Shown here: positions 8,529 to 17,097 of the stretch, piece after piece | Layout of the letters: the number at the start of each line of letters is the position of its first letter | Position numbering within the stretch: position 1 is the first letter of the stretch | Source: DAOTXS01 sp034435055 | GTDB taxonomy: Bacteria; Chloroflexota; Anaerolineae; UBA4142 | Length of the DNA: 64,000 nt | Assembly: GCA_034435055.1 (NCBI GenBank) | Contig: DAOTXS010000041.1 | Span: 1 to 64,000, forward strand | Direction: 5' to 3' | The notes under the pieces: generated by a model | What the model was told of the DNA's origin: nothing | The model's input: the letters and a program-made list of their open reading frames with translations, nothing else | Database searches by the model: none | Program-made: the position numbers and the translations under genes

Positions 8529-9908
8529 TTATCGGCGCGGCATCCCAAACCCGCCGCCCGGCAATTGCTGAATCAACGGGATAATGACCGTCTGCCCTTC
8601 GCTCAACCCGCTGACGATTTCCGTTTCCTGATCGTTCGCCATTCCAATCTTCACTTCGATTTCTTCCAACTGATCCGAACCCTTGGGAATCGTTACAAAA
8701 TGTTGATTGCCTGCCGCGCGAATCGCGCGGTTCGGCGCAAGCAAGACATTGTCTTTCTTATCGATGACGATATTGGCGTCCGCCGTCATTCCAATTTTGA
8801 TCGGCGCTTGCCCGGGCGAAAGTGTAACCGTAACGATGTAATTCACGACTCCTTGCACCGTCGTCGCGGTCGATGCCACGTCTGTTACTCGTGCGGCGAT
8901 GCTCACATCCGGATAAGCGTCCAAACCGACGAGAACTTCTTGACCCAATTTGATTTTGGCAATGTCGGTTTCGTCGATGTTCAGTTTGACACGGTACTCG
9001 GTTACATCCGCAATCGCGATGACCACGCGCCCGGCAGTGATCGTCGAACCCAGATCAGCATCGACGCGCGTTACCGCGCCATCGAACGGCGCTTTGATGA
9101 TTGCGTAATCAAGCCGGAGTTTTGCCAGGTCGCGCGCCGCGCGTGCCTGATCGACTGCCGCCTGCACGTTTTTGATTTCGTTGGGATTGGGATTGTTGAG
9201 CCGCGCGAGTTGCGACCGGGCTTGTTCCAACGCGGATTGCGCCTGCTTGAGTTGGGAATCGGTGGGATTGATTTTTGCATTGAACAACGCGAGCGCCTTT
9301 TGATAATCGAGCGATGCTTGTTGGAGTGTAAGTGCTTGCGGCGTCATTCCGATGAACGGATTACTCGCGCCGCCGATGCGGTCGTAATCGGCTTGCGCCC
9401 GGTCGAGCGCGGCGCGCGCTTTATCCAAATCGGCTTTGGCGATTAGCAAATCGTTTTGCGTGGGCTGGCGTAATTGCATCAACGCGGCTTCGGCGGAGGC
9501 AACGCCGGCTTGCGCAGCGGCAACATCCGCCAGCGATGGATTTTTCAATTGATCGAACCGGGCTTGCGCGGCGGCAAGACTGGCTTCTGCTTGGGCAAGT
9601 TGCAATTCAAGTTCGCGCGTATCTAACGACGCGAGGACTTGCCCGGCTTTAACCAAATCACCTTGCTTGACATCGAGTTTGGTCAACGTGCCGGTTGCAC
9701 TAAACGCCAGTTGCGCTTCGCGGAGCGGGCTGATCGCGCCGGTCGCGCTGACCGTTGCAATTAAATTGCCGCGCCGCACGACAGCGGTTTCGCTGGTTGT
9801 GGCATTGGCTTCAGACGACATCAGGCGCGGCACCAAAACGGCAAGCAAAACAATTGCGGCAATGACCACCGCGCCGATGATGATAAAGGTGCGTTGATTC
9901 AAGTTCAT
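8529..9908 (-). CDS. HlyD/MacA-type periplasmic adaptor
   Basis: A 459-residue membrane-fusion protein. It has one N-terminal helix (about 8-28), a lipoyl/barrel segment, a long Ala/Gln-rich helical hairpin (about 95-285) with repeats such as LAAAQARFDQLKNPS, and a C-terminal beta-barrel (KAPFDGAVTRVDAD onwards). It couples an inner-membrane pump to export. Its ATG overlaps the MarR stop codon by four bases, and the permease follows 16 bases later, so all three form one operon under MarR control. Confidence 0.9.
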   Translation of the reverse strand: MNLNQRTFIIIGAVVIAAIVLLAVLVPRLMSSEANATTSETAVVRRGNLIATVSATGAISPLREAQLAFSATGTLTKLDVKQGDLVKAGQVLASLDTRELELQLAQAEASLAAAQARFDQLKNPSLADVAAAQAGVASAEAALMQLRQPTQNDLLIAKADLDKARAALDRAQADYDRIGGASNPFIGMTPQALTLQQASLDYQKALALFNAKINPTDSQLKQAQSALEQARSQLARLNNPNPNEIKNVQAAVDQARAARDLAKLRLDYAIIKAPFDGAVTRVDADLGSTITAGRVVIAIADVTEYRVKLNIDETDIAKIKLGQEVLVGLDAYPDVSIAARVTDVASTATTVQGVVNYIVTVTLSPGQAPIKIGMTADANIVIDKKDNVLLAPNRAIRAAGNQHFVTIPKGSDQLEEIEVKIGMANDQETEIVSGLSEGQTVIIPLIQQLPGGGFGMPRR

Positions 9909-10354
9909 ACGGTTTCCTTTTCCAAAGAGTCAAGATAACTCGTGAGCAGACGCAAAAACTCGCGTCGATCCTGCGCGGACAAATGCGCAAGCGCGCGCAC
10001 CATTCGTTTGCGTCGCGCATTCCGCGCACGGTCGAGCAGGTCGCGTCCCGCCCGCGTTAGACTGATTACCACTTTGCGCCGATCGGCTGGATCGTCGCCG
10101 CGCGTTACGAGACCGGCATCCTTCAAGCGATCGACAATCCCAGTCATCGTGGGGTACGATTGAAACATTTTTTCCGCCAGCGTACCGATGGGACACCCGG
10201 CGCCGTGCTGGCGAATCGATGCGAGCACCAGAAATTGTGGCAGAGTGAGATGATGTTCGTCCAACAGCGCGGCGAATTTTTTTTGTTCCGTCCACATCAA
10301 GTGCTGAAGGGCGTGTTCGATAAATTCATACTCGTCGGTAAAAATGCTTTTCAT
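9905..10354 (-). CDS. MarR family transcriptional regulator
   Basis: A 149-residue winged-helix repressor. The recognition region TLAEKMFQSYPTMTGIVDRL and the wing DDPADRRKVVISLT are typical of MarR proteins. The ATG at 10354 (MKSIFTDE) is chosen because the in-frame extension upstream has no MarR similarity. It heads the adaptor/permease operon. The promoter upstream carries a perfect inverted repeat between -35 and -10, which suggests autoregulation and ligand-induced expression of efflux. Confidence 0.9.
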   Translation of the reverse strand: MKSIFTDEYEFIEHALQHLMWTEQKKFAALLDEHHLTLPQFLVLASIRQHGAGCPIGTLAEKMFQSYPTMTGIVDRLKDAGLVTRGDDPADRRKVVISLTRAGRDLLDRARNARRKRMVRALAHLSAQDRREFLRLLTSYLDSLEKETV

Positions 10355-10457
10355 GGTTGCTCGCGGGCAAAAAGAAACTTGGGCGGTGGGGTTGCGTCGT
10401 TGCTGGAATGCCGCCGCCCAAGCCAATCATTTGCCTGACAGATATTTAGCGTAGCAA

Positions 10458-10486
10458 AGTATATCACTCGCTGCGCCGAGTGTCAA
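10458..10486 (-). promoter_or_regulatory. marR promoter with embedded operator
   Basis: On the minus strand TTGACA (10481-10486) and TATACT (10458-10463) are separated by 17 bases. Within the spacer, CACTCG and CGAGTG (10465-10482) form a perfect 6-bp inverted repeat with a six-base centre. A dimeric MarR protein bound there would block RNA polymerase; the regulator assignment is inference. Confidence 0.7.
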
Positions 10487-10548
10487 TAATTTCAGATTAG
10501 AGTTTGATGAGTATTTAGGCGATGGGTGTCATTGATGTTTCTCCAAAT

Positions 10549-11712
10549 TCACTTTCCCATTTGCGGCAACACCGCCGAATTTGCAAACCGAGCGGCGCGC
10601 GGCAAGGTTTTCATTCCGCACAGGAATCGCAGAAGATTGAATCGCCGCACCAGAAATTCGTACAGCGCGATGATGATGACGAACGAACTTGTGGTGATGA
10701 TGATGTACTTGACCAGGTCGGGCATTGTCCACGACACGACGAAATAGCCAATCGCGATCAGAACCGGCTGATGCAAAATGTAGAACGGGAGCACCGTTTC
10801 GTTCGCGCGTTGCAACTGCGGCGTGTTGTAGTTCCAACGTTGCCGCGCCCAACCGAGTAAGGTCAGAATCCAGAGATACGCCATCAGCGGAGTTTGCTTC
10901 AACGCACCCGGATTGCCAATGACGTATGCAATTTGAGTCGCGGTCAGCAAGACTGCCGCGATGAGCCAGATCCAACGCAGACGTTGGATGCTCTGTTGCA
11001 ATCGTTCGCTTGACGCGATCACAAAGCCGGAGACGAAAAACCAAGCGTGCGATAAAATGCCCCAGCCGCCAAAAACATTCATGCCGAGAAAACTATCACT
11101 ATCCACCAGTTCGACCACGAGGATGAGTGGTATTACAAGGAAGAAAAACACTACACCCGGCACAGCGATCAGATTGCCCAATTTTGCAAAAAGCCGTTGC
11201 CCGATCCCGCGCTTGAGCTGGAGAAAGAGCGGCAGAAAGATCAGACTGAAGATGAATAGCATCTCCACGTACCAAAGGTGAATACCCATCCAGCCGAAAT
11301 TTCCGCCAAAGCCGTACAGCCCTTCAAAATAATGCGGATAGAAGTCGAAGAACGAGCCGTTAAATTCGCCGTGACTGCTGCGCTCAAGGTACACTTGCAA
11401 CGCGCTGTGTGTGAAAATGCCGATGACAAGGGGAACGAAAAGGCGCAAGACTTTGTCTTTGACAAATCCAACCACGCTACCTTTTCCCAGCGCGTAAAAG
11501 ACCGCCGCGCCGGAGACTACGAAACACAAGGGCATCATCCAGGTGGCTAGCACTTGTTCAAAAATTTCCACGCTCCAGTACAGCACCAAGTTTTTAACGT
11601 GCCACTCGCCCAGACTGAAAAAGCGCGTGCTGTGATAGATGAAAACTGTCAGGATCACCATCACGCGCAACCAATCGAGATAAAATTGACGTGCAACTGT
11701 TTTCGTTTCCAT
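10549..11712 (-). CDS. acyltransferase 3 family membrane protein
   Basis: A 387-residue multipass protein (about ten helices). The N-terminal motif YLDWLRVMVILTVFIYHS carries the conserved Arg and His of the acyltransferase-3 family (OafA/NodX type), which moves acyl groups from the cytoplasm onto exported carbohydrates or lipids. The acceptor is unknown. It lies 31 bases downstream of a clear paralogue, with shared features such as the FYILHQPV motif. No evident terminator follows it. Confidence 0.87.
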   Translation of the reverse strand: METKTVARQFYLDWLRVMVILTVFIYHSTRFFSLGEWHVKNLVLYWSVEIFEQVLATWMMPLCFVVSGAAVFYALGKGSVVGFVKDKVLRLFVPLVIGIFTHSALQVYLERSSHGEFNGSFFDFYPHYFEGLYGFGGNFGWMGIHLWYVEMLFIFSLIFLPLFLQLKRGIGQRLFAKLGNLIAVPGVVFFFLVIPLILVVELVDSDSFLGMNVFGGWGILSHAWFFVSGFVIASSERLQQSIQRLRWIWLIAAVLLTATQIAYVIGNPGALKQTPLMAYLWILTLLGWARQRWNYNTPQLQRANETVLPFYILHQPVLIAIGYFVVSWTMPDLVKYIIITTSSFVIIIALYEFLVRRFNLLRFLCGMKTLPRAARFANSAVLPQMGK

Positions 11713-11743
11713 TTTGAAAACTCCTTTCGTTTGTTATATTTTG

Positions 11744-12925
11744 TTAGATGTTGACCGGCGTACCCTTGACGATCAATTCGTCTGTGCCGGTTTTTCGCGC
11801 TTTGAGTCCGAACACCTGCCGCACCAGATTCCAACGACGAATGCCGTACTCGTAAATTCCCAGAACGATGCCGAAGGCAAGCGAGGCGATGATCAAGTAC
11901 TTGTACGCAATCGGCAATGCCAACGGGATGACAAAATACCCGATGACCAAGATCACCGGCTGATGCAGGATGTAGAACGGCAACACGGCTTCGTTAGCGT
12001 AAGCGAGCCAAGAGTGATTAAAGTTTAGATAACGCATCCCGTAACCGAGAATTGCCAGGATGTAGGACCAGGAGAGCAAGCAAGCCAGGATCATCACACT
12101 GGCAAAAGTTGGCGGAACAAGTTGCCAGCCCCATTCCTCGATTCCCAACACAATGAGCGGCATGACCGGTGACAGTCCCAATGCGAGAATGAGTGCGGTG
12201 CGTCGCTGGCGAATAATCGCTTGTTGAATGTTCTCGTCTGCCAAGATCAGAAATCCGCAAACCACGAAAAGAGGAAACACGATCAAGCGTACGACAGCTT
12301 CGGGCAAAGCGGGTCTCATCAAACCGAATGGATCGACCGAGATGAACAACAACGCGAAAGGCATGAGCCAGAGGAAGATCGCGCCGGGTCGTACTGAAAA
12401 TCGGCTGAGCCAGCCGATGGCGCGCTGACCGGTTGGTCGTTTCAACCAGACGAAGATCGGCGTCAGTATCAGGGTGAACAGGAAAAGGTACTCGAGATAC
12501 CACAGGTGGACGCCCGTCCAGGCACCTCCCCCAATCTCACTAGTGAAGAAACGATGCAAGAATTGGAAAAAGGTTCCTTGAAATTCGCCGTGCGTCAGCC
12601 GTTCCAAGTAGACCTGTGGAGGCGCCAGCACCAAAATGCCGAGCGCGAGCGGTACCAGCAGACGCATAACGCGGTCGCGTAAAAAGCGAATCGCTCCGCC
12701 GGGTCGCAGGGCGAAAAAGACGCTTGCGCCGGAAATCAGAAAGATCAATTGCATCCCCCACATATCGAAGATGTTTTTGACGATGTCGATCACGATGCTC
12801 GTTTCGGCGTTCTTGATGTGCCAGCCACTGCTGTCGAAAAAGCGAGCGCAGTGATAAAAAAATACTCCGGCAAAAACGAGCACACGAAGCCAATCGAGAT
12901 CGTAGCGGCGTTCAGACTTGTTCAT
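11744..12925 (-). CDS. acyltransferase 3 family membrane protein
   Basis: A 393-residue paralogue of the downstream gene. It starts with YDLDWLRVLVFAGVFFYHC, the family Arg/His region, followed by about ten helices and the shared FYILHQPVI segment. The ATG at 12925 is fixed by an AGGAGG site four bases upstream. It follows the lone receiver-domain gene by 11 bases, so receiver and both acyltransferases probably share a transcript. The pair may modify a surface glycan or lipid; this is inferred from family only. Confidence 0.87.
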   Translation of the reverse strand: MNKSERRYDLDWLRVLVFAGVFFYHCARFFDSSGWHIKNAETSIVIDIVKNIFDMWGMQLIFLISGASVFFALRPGGAIRFLRDRVMRLLVPLALGILVLAPPQVYLERLTHGEFQGTFFQFLHRFFTSEIGGGAWTGVHLWYLEYLFLFTLILTPIFVWLKRPTGQRAIGWLSRFSVRPGAIFLWLMPFALLFISVDPFGLMRPALPEAVVRLIVFPLFVVCGFLILADENIQQAIIRQRRTALILALGLSPVMPLIVLGIEEWGWQLVPPTFASVMILACLLSWSYILAILGYGMRYLNFNHSWLAYANEAVLPFYILHQPVILVIGYFVIPLALPIAYKYLIIASLAFGIVLGIYEYGIRRWNLVRQVFGLKARKTGTDELIVKGTPVNI

Positions 12926-12936
12926 CCATCCTCCTT

Positions 12937-13335
12937 TCAAGATTGATATTTTGCGACAATCGCACTTAGCAATTTCTCGAAATGCGCGGCTTTGTCCACG
13001 AAAATATCTGCGCCAGCGTCACGCGCACGTTGAACAGTATCGATATCCGCATGGACGCTCAACATGATGATTCGATTTGCCCACCCGCGTGCCTTGATTT
13101 TGCGCGTTGCTGCGATACCATCAACCTCCGGCATTTCCAAATCCATCACGATAACGTCCGGGCGCAATGCTTCGGCTTGGGCGATGGCTTCTGCGCCATT
13201 GGTCGCCGTGCCGACGACAGTAACCTGATCGGTCAATTGCAGCAGCGCGCTCAACTCTTCGCGGATATGCGCCAAATCGTCGGCGATTAGAACGCGGATT
13301 GGGTGAAGAATGCAAGTGGAATCTTGGGTCATCAT
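12937..13335 (-). CDS. stand-alone response regulator receiver protein
   Basis: A 132-residue CheY-like receiver with the acidic pair (IADD, 17-20), phospho-acceptor Asp65 in VIVMDLEMP, a Ser/Thr position near IIMLSVH and the Lys in FVDKAA. There is no output domain, so it must act through protein contacts or as a phosphate relay. I choose the ATG at 13335, preceded by a TAGGAG site; the longer in-frame reading runs through an inverted-repeat region and looks non-coding. It is separated from the kinase cluster by a strong terminator, yet may still be phosphorylated by those kinases. Confidence 0.85.
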   Translation of the reverse strand: MMTQDSTCILHPIRVLIADDLAHIREELSALLQLTDQVTVVGTATNGAEAIAQAEALRPDVIVMDLEMPEVDGIAATRKIKARGWANRIIMLSVHADIDTVQRARDAGADIFVDKAAHFEKLLSAIVAKYQS

Positions 13336-13438
13336 CGATTGTTCTGCTCCTACGCGCGCATCATACTGTACTTGTCGCGCGAGCACATCGAACAGAGGGA
13401 GGATTTCTCCACGACCCCGGGGTGGATTGGCACTGTCC

Positions 13439-13470
13439 GACTTGCGGCGGAACGCAATACATCGCAAGTC
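13439..13470. repeat. inverted repeat upstream of receiver gene
   Basis: GACTTGCG and CGCAAGTC form a perfect 8-bp inverted repeat 16 bases apart, with TGTCC/GGACA extending the pairing after a three-base offset. It lies between the kinase terminator and the receiver start. It may be a hairpin element or a degenerate heptamer array. Confidence 0.45.
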
Positions 13471-13509
13471 GTAGGACAATCGCGTGATTGTGTTGACCAG
13501 AATAGAAAA

Positions 13510-13540
13510 GACCCTCAAGGTTTTCGGAACCTTGAGGGTC
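13510..13540 (-). terminator. rho-independent terminator of sensor/regulator operon
   Basis: A perfect 13-bp stem (GACCCTCAAGGTT and its complement) with a five-base loop lies eight bases past the kinase stop and is followed on the minus strand by CTTTTCTATT. Confidence 0.8.
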
Positions 13541-13547
13541 TGGTGGA

Positions 13548-14336
13548 TTACTTTTGCTTGGGTCGCAAGTGGGCAATCACGCCGCGCATTTGCGCGAGTG
13601 CGCTCTGCGTCAGTTCTTGCAATTGCTCCAGTTGCGGCTTGACTCGTTCAGGGTGACGCTCCAACAAAATTTGCGTCGAGTGCGCATTCAGTACGACGCT
13701 GAAGATCGTTTGCGAGACCGAGTCGTGTAACTCGCGCGCGAGCCGGTTGCGCTCTTCGGTCACGGCAAGTTCGTCCACTTGTCCGGCGTATGTTTGCAAT
13801 TGTCGTTGCGTTTCTTGCAATTCGTTTAACAATGTCTCGCTCGCGGCGCGCGCCTGTTCGATTTCTTCATTGACGATGACAAACGCCGCCAACACGAAAC
13901 CAATAGCAATCGTGGTCAAACTCAACGCAAGTCCCGCGAGGAAACCGTGATAAAAAATGAGCGATCCGCCGGTGAGTAAAACGAGAATACCAACCCAAGT
14001 CCAGCGCCTCGGAGCGGTAAGGAGAAGCGCGGCTTGATAACACAAGAGCGCAAACAATGCGGTTTGAAAATCCAAACTCGGATCCAACGCGAGCAACCAC
14101 AGGACGATGATGGACTGAACGATAAAATATAGATGTAGCAATTCTTGGCGGAGTGGTGACCATTTCAGTACGATTGTGAACAAAACAAGATACACCAAGT
14201 ACAAGCCCAAGTACCAGGGTAACAAATCGGAACGCGGGTCAGAAGTCAACGTTCTGCCAAGTTGAGCACCGATTGCCAAATAAAGAGCAACCAGCGCCGT
14301 CCGGCTAAGACGCGGCGCGCGCGGAGCGAGATTCAT
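13548..14336 (-). CDS. NarL-type sensor kinase lacking the ATPase domain
   Basis: A 262-residue protein with about six membrane helices (13-150), a helical linker (about 157-195) and a HisKA_3 dimerisation domain with the phospho-His motif RELHDSVSQ (His204). The protein stops 58 residues later at HLRPKQK, exactly where the HATPase_c domain should begin. The stop is followed by a clean terminator, and no ATPase-like frame follows, so this is not an obvious sequencing break. It could receive phosphate in trans from the partner kinase at 15004-16170 through heterodimers, or act as a phosphatase or decoy. It overlaps the regulator gene by one base. Confidence 0.85.
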   Translation of the reverse strand: MNLAPRAPRLSRTALVALYLAIGAQLGRTLTSDPRSDLLPWYLGLYLVYLVLFTIVLKWSPLRQELLHLYFIVQSIIVLWLLALDPSLDFQTALFALLCYQAALLLTAPRRWTWVGILVLLTGGSLIFYHGFLAGLALSLTTIAIGFVLAAFVIVNEEIEQARAASETLLNELQETQRQLQTYAGQVDELAVTEERNRLARELHDSVSQTIFSVVLNAHSTQILLERHPERVKPQLEQLQELTQSALAQMRGVIAHLRPKQK

Positions 14337-14998
14337 TATGAATCTACCAATCCATTCTTGATCGCGTAGATCGCGAGTTGCGTCCGATCCGCCAAATTCA
14401 ATTTGCTCAGGATGTTGCTGATGTGCGTCTTGACGGTCTTGTCGCTAATCACCAATGCTTGCGCGATTTCAGCATTGCTACGTCCCTGCGCGACGAATTG
14501 AATCACCTCGCGTTCGCGATCGGTCAAATCGATGGTCACTCGATCTGGTGTCGGCGAAGTTGGACGTGCGCCGCGCATCGCGTCCATCAATTTACGCGCG
14601 ACATCGGGATGCAGTCGTGCTTCGCCACGATACGCGGCGCGAATCGCCGCTACCAAATCATCAGGCGAAACATCTTTCAACAAATAACTCGATGCGCCGG
14701 CTTGAATCGCCGGGAAGACTTTATCGTCCTCGGTGAAACTGGTCAGCGCAATCACTTGCGTGCGCGGATGCGATGATTTGATCTGACTCGTCGCCGCGAT
14801 TCCGTCCAACTGCGGCATCACGAGGTCCATCAGAATGACATCCGGTTCTAATCGGTGTGCCATTTCGACTGCGCTCAATCCATTGTCTGCTTCACCCACG
14901 ACGATCACGTCGTCATGCAATTCGAGAAACGTTCGTAATCCCTGACGGACGACTTGATGATCGTCCACGATCATCACTTTGATTTTCGCTTCGTGCAT
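14336..14998 (-). CDS. NarL/LuxR-family response regulator
   Basis: A 220-residue two-domain regulator. The receiver carries VDDH (11-14), phospho-acceptor Asp58 in VILMDLVMP and the Lys of YLLKDVSP. The C-terminal LuxR helix-turn-helix (about 153-212) contains LTDREREVIQFVAQG and DKTVKTHISNIL. It is sandwiched between two kinases, transcribed kinase-regulator-kinase, with a five-base gap upstream and a one-base overlap downstream. Its targets are unknown; nearby acyltransferases are candidates. Confidence 0.93.
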   Translation of the reverse strand: MHEAKIKVMIVDDHQVVRQGLRTFLELHDDVIVVGEADNGLSAVEMAHRLEPDVILMDLVMPQLDGIAATSQIKSSHPRTQVIALTSFTEDDKVFPAIQAGASSYLLKDVSPDDLVAAIRAAYRGEARLHPDVARKLMDAMRGARPTSPTPDRVTIDLTDREREVIQFVAQGRSNAEIAQALVISDKTVKTHISNILSKLNLADRTQLAIYAIKNGLVDS

Positions 14999-15003
14999 TA
15001 TAC

Positions 15004-16170
15004 CTACCCTTTCTCAACGCGAACACGTGTGCCCGCGCCGGGCGATGTGTTGATTCGCAGACTCCAACCGATCTCCGCCGCGCGTTCCCGCATACTTGCC
15101 AGACCAACCCTGCCGCTGGTCTGTACCTGCGACTGATCGAATCCGCATCCATCATCTTCGATCTCGATCCAAAATGGTTCGGCGCGGTGCAAGCGAATCC
15201 ACGCGTGCGATGCTTGCGCGTGCTTGACAATGTTGTTCACCGCCTCTTGAACGATTCGAAAAATTACTTGTTCCTCAGCCGGCGTGAGTGCTTGCGTCCC
15301 TTCTACTTCGAGTGCGACTGCAAGATTTTCCGGAAGATGCCGCTCCGCAAGATGCTGACGCAATTTCGGCTCCAATCCTGGCTCGCCGATCTGCGCCGGG
15401 CGCAATTGGGAAATCAGCGTACGTATTTCGGAGAGCGCACTTTGCGCCAGTTGATTCAAGCGCGCTAACTGCGCGCCCACGCGACCGGGATCGCGTTCCA
15501 ACAAGAGCAACGCCGATTGTGTGGTAAGCGTCATACTAAAAATGGTCTGCGTCACCGAATCGTGCAGTTCGCGCGCCAAACGCTGGCGCTCGCGTACCGC
15601 TACTAATCGTTCGCGTTGCGTCGAATAATCGCGCAAGCGGCGATTGGTTTCTTGCGCCTGACGCGCTAATTCCTGGTTTTGTGTGCGTGCCTGTTGAGCG
15701 CGGCGTGTTGCCAAAGCATACGACGCGAGAAGCGCGTTGCCGGCGGTGTAGATCAGCGCAAAGGCAATCCCCTTGAAAATTCCATAATCGTTTGCGAGAG
15801 GGATGGACATCAATAATGTGAACGCTCCAATCCAGATGGTGGCAGAGCGATTGTTGAAATGATGAACGATTTGCATGCTGAGGATGAAGAACAAAACCGC
15901 AAAGTAATCGGCGGGGTGCGGCATAAAGAGAAGTGTCAAGACCAAAAACGTTTGGAGGACGAGGTAGATTGGAAAATACCATTGCCAGCGGCGGGAGAGT
16001 GCCGTTTCACCTGCAAAGAGGATGAGCCATATCATCTGCAATCCAATTGCGATGGCAATCGTCGTTGCGTCCCGGTAAGCCAAGATCGAGCGCAACAACG
16101 CCGCCGCGAACAAGCACGCGACGGTCAGAGAAGAAATCCACTGAGATGACCAAGCGGTTGGAAGCTTCAT
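15004..16170 (-). CDS. NarL-type sensor histidine kinase
   Basis: A complete 388-residue kinase. It has about six membrane helices (10-155), a coiled linker, HisKA_3 with RELHDSVTQ (His203), and an HATPase_c domain with an N-box-like EAVNNIVKHA segment and the G-box EDDGCGFD (about 342-349) plus GRVGLASMRERA. There is no extracellular sensor domain, so the signal probably arises in the membrane. It is the first gene of the kinase/regulator/kinase operon and is the only partner there able to bind ATP. Confidence 0.92.
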   Translation of the reverse strand: MKLPTAWSSQWISSLTVACLFAAALLRSILAYRDATTIAIAIGLQMIWLILFAGETALSRRWQWYFPIYLVLQTFLVLTLLFMPHPADYFAVLFFILSMQIVHHFNNRSATIWIGAFTLLMSIPLANDYGIFKGIAFALIYTAGNALLASYALATRRAQQARTQNQELARQAQETNRRLRDYSTQRERLVAVRERQRLARELHDSVTQTIFSMTLTTQSALLLLERDPGRVGAQLARLNQLAQSALSEIRTLISQLRPAQIGEPGLEPKLRQHLAERHLPENLAVALEVEGTQALTPAEEQVIFRIVQEAVNNIVKHAQASHAWIRLHRAEPFWIEIEDDGCGFDQSQVQTSGRVGLASMRERAAEIGWSLRINTSPGAGTRVRVEKG

Positions 16171-16267
16171 TGCTCACTATCGGCTCGGTGTTCATTTTAT
16201 CCCGAGTCTGCCCAATGTCAAAAAGAGAGGCGCGAACGGAGCGAAAAACCTCCAGCGCAAGTACAAG

Positions 16268-16295
16268 ATTATAGGTTCGACACAAAGTTGATCAA
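16268..16295 (-). promoter_or_regulatory. candidate promoter of kinase/regulator operon
   Basis: TTGATC (16290-16295) and TATAAT (16268-16273) on the minus strand have a 16-base spacer. They lie inside the 3' end of the alpha/beta hydrolase gene, about 100 bases before the kinase start. Confidence 0.35.
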
Positions 16296-17027
16296 CGCGC
16301 GATTCACCGCGTCCGCTTGCTCGATCATCACCGAATGCCCCGCACCCTCGACGATGGCGAGCCGCGCGCCGGGAATTTTGGACGCGAGAAATTCAGCGTA
16401 TTTGACCGGCGTCAAGCGGTCGTCTTTGCCGACGACGACGAGTGTCGGCGCGCGGATTTCGGACACGCGCGCGATGATGTCGAAATTATTGCACGCGGAA
16501 AAATCGCCGTGCGCCACTTGCGCCGGGCACGCGCGCAAGTCGGCGAGGGCGCGCGCGCGAAGCGAGGTATCCAAACCCAGCGCGTACGAATAATCGACGA
16601 CAAGTTCGGCGATGTTGTCGAAATCGTTGAGCACGCCATCGAGAATTGCCGGCAGAACGCGCAAGCGCGCGCCGGTGCCGACGAGTCCCAGCCCGGCAAC
16701 GCGCTCAGGATGCGCGAGCGCGAGCATTTGTGCAATCGCGCCGCCAAGTGAATGACCGATGATCACCGCGCGGTCGAATTGCAAAGCATCAAGCAAATTC
16801 AGGACGACGTCACAATACTCATTGATTGTGTTTCGCCCCGGCGGATCGGAACGACCGTGACCGGGCAAATCGATTGCAACTGCGTGCGCGATTGCACCGA
16901 GCGCGCGGAGTTGCAAACCCCAAACCAAATGACTGGCGGCTGACCCGTGGATGAACACCATAGGCAAGCCGGCGCGACCAGTTTCGGCGTAGTAGATTTT
17001 TTGATTCCCCACATTTGCAAACGGCAT
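16269..17027 (-). CDS. alpha/beta hydrolase
   Basis: A 252-residue soluble alpha/beta hydrolase. It shows the oxyanion motif FIHGSAAS (about 25-32), the nucleophile elbow GHSLGG (about 95-100), Asp in VVGKDDRLTP and the catalytic His in EGAGHSVMIEQ. The form is close to 3-oxoadipate enol-lactonase and related carboxylesterases, but the substrate cannot be set. It is followed on the same strand by the kinase operon, whose likely promoter lies inside its end. It is separated from the upstream ABC operon by a terminator. Confidence 0.88.
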   Translation of the reverse strand: MPFANVGNQKIYYAETGRAGLPMVFIHGSAASHLVWGLQLRALGAIAHAVAIDLPGHGRSDPPGRNTINEYCDVVLNLLDALQFDRAVIIGHSLGGAIAQMLALAHPERVAGLGLVGTGARLRVLPAILDGVLNDFDNIAELVVDYSYALGLDTSLRARALADLRACPAQVAHGDFSACNNFDIIARVSEIRAPTLVVVGKDDRLTPVKYAEFLASKIPGARLAIVEGAGHSVMIEQADAVNRALINFVSNL

Positions 17028-17040
17028 TGGTGCATCTCCG

Positions 17041-17074
17041 AAAAATGACGGAGAGGCACGCTTGCCTCTCCGTC
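17041..17074 (-). terminator. terminator of sugar ABC operon
   Basis: A perfect 12-bp stem (GACGGAGAGGCA and its complement, 17047-17074) with a four-base loop is followed on the minus strand by ATTTTT. It lies 23 bases past the binding-protein stop. Confidence 0.82.
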
Positions 17075-17097
17075 GATCTTACATCTTGAACGGTGAT

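Noticed and set aside
12937..13518. Receiver protein with a 61-residue N-terminal extension
   Set aside because: The extension is translated inverted-repeat DNA next to a terminator. A ribosome site supports the start at 13335.
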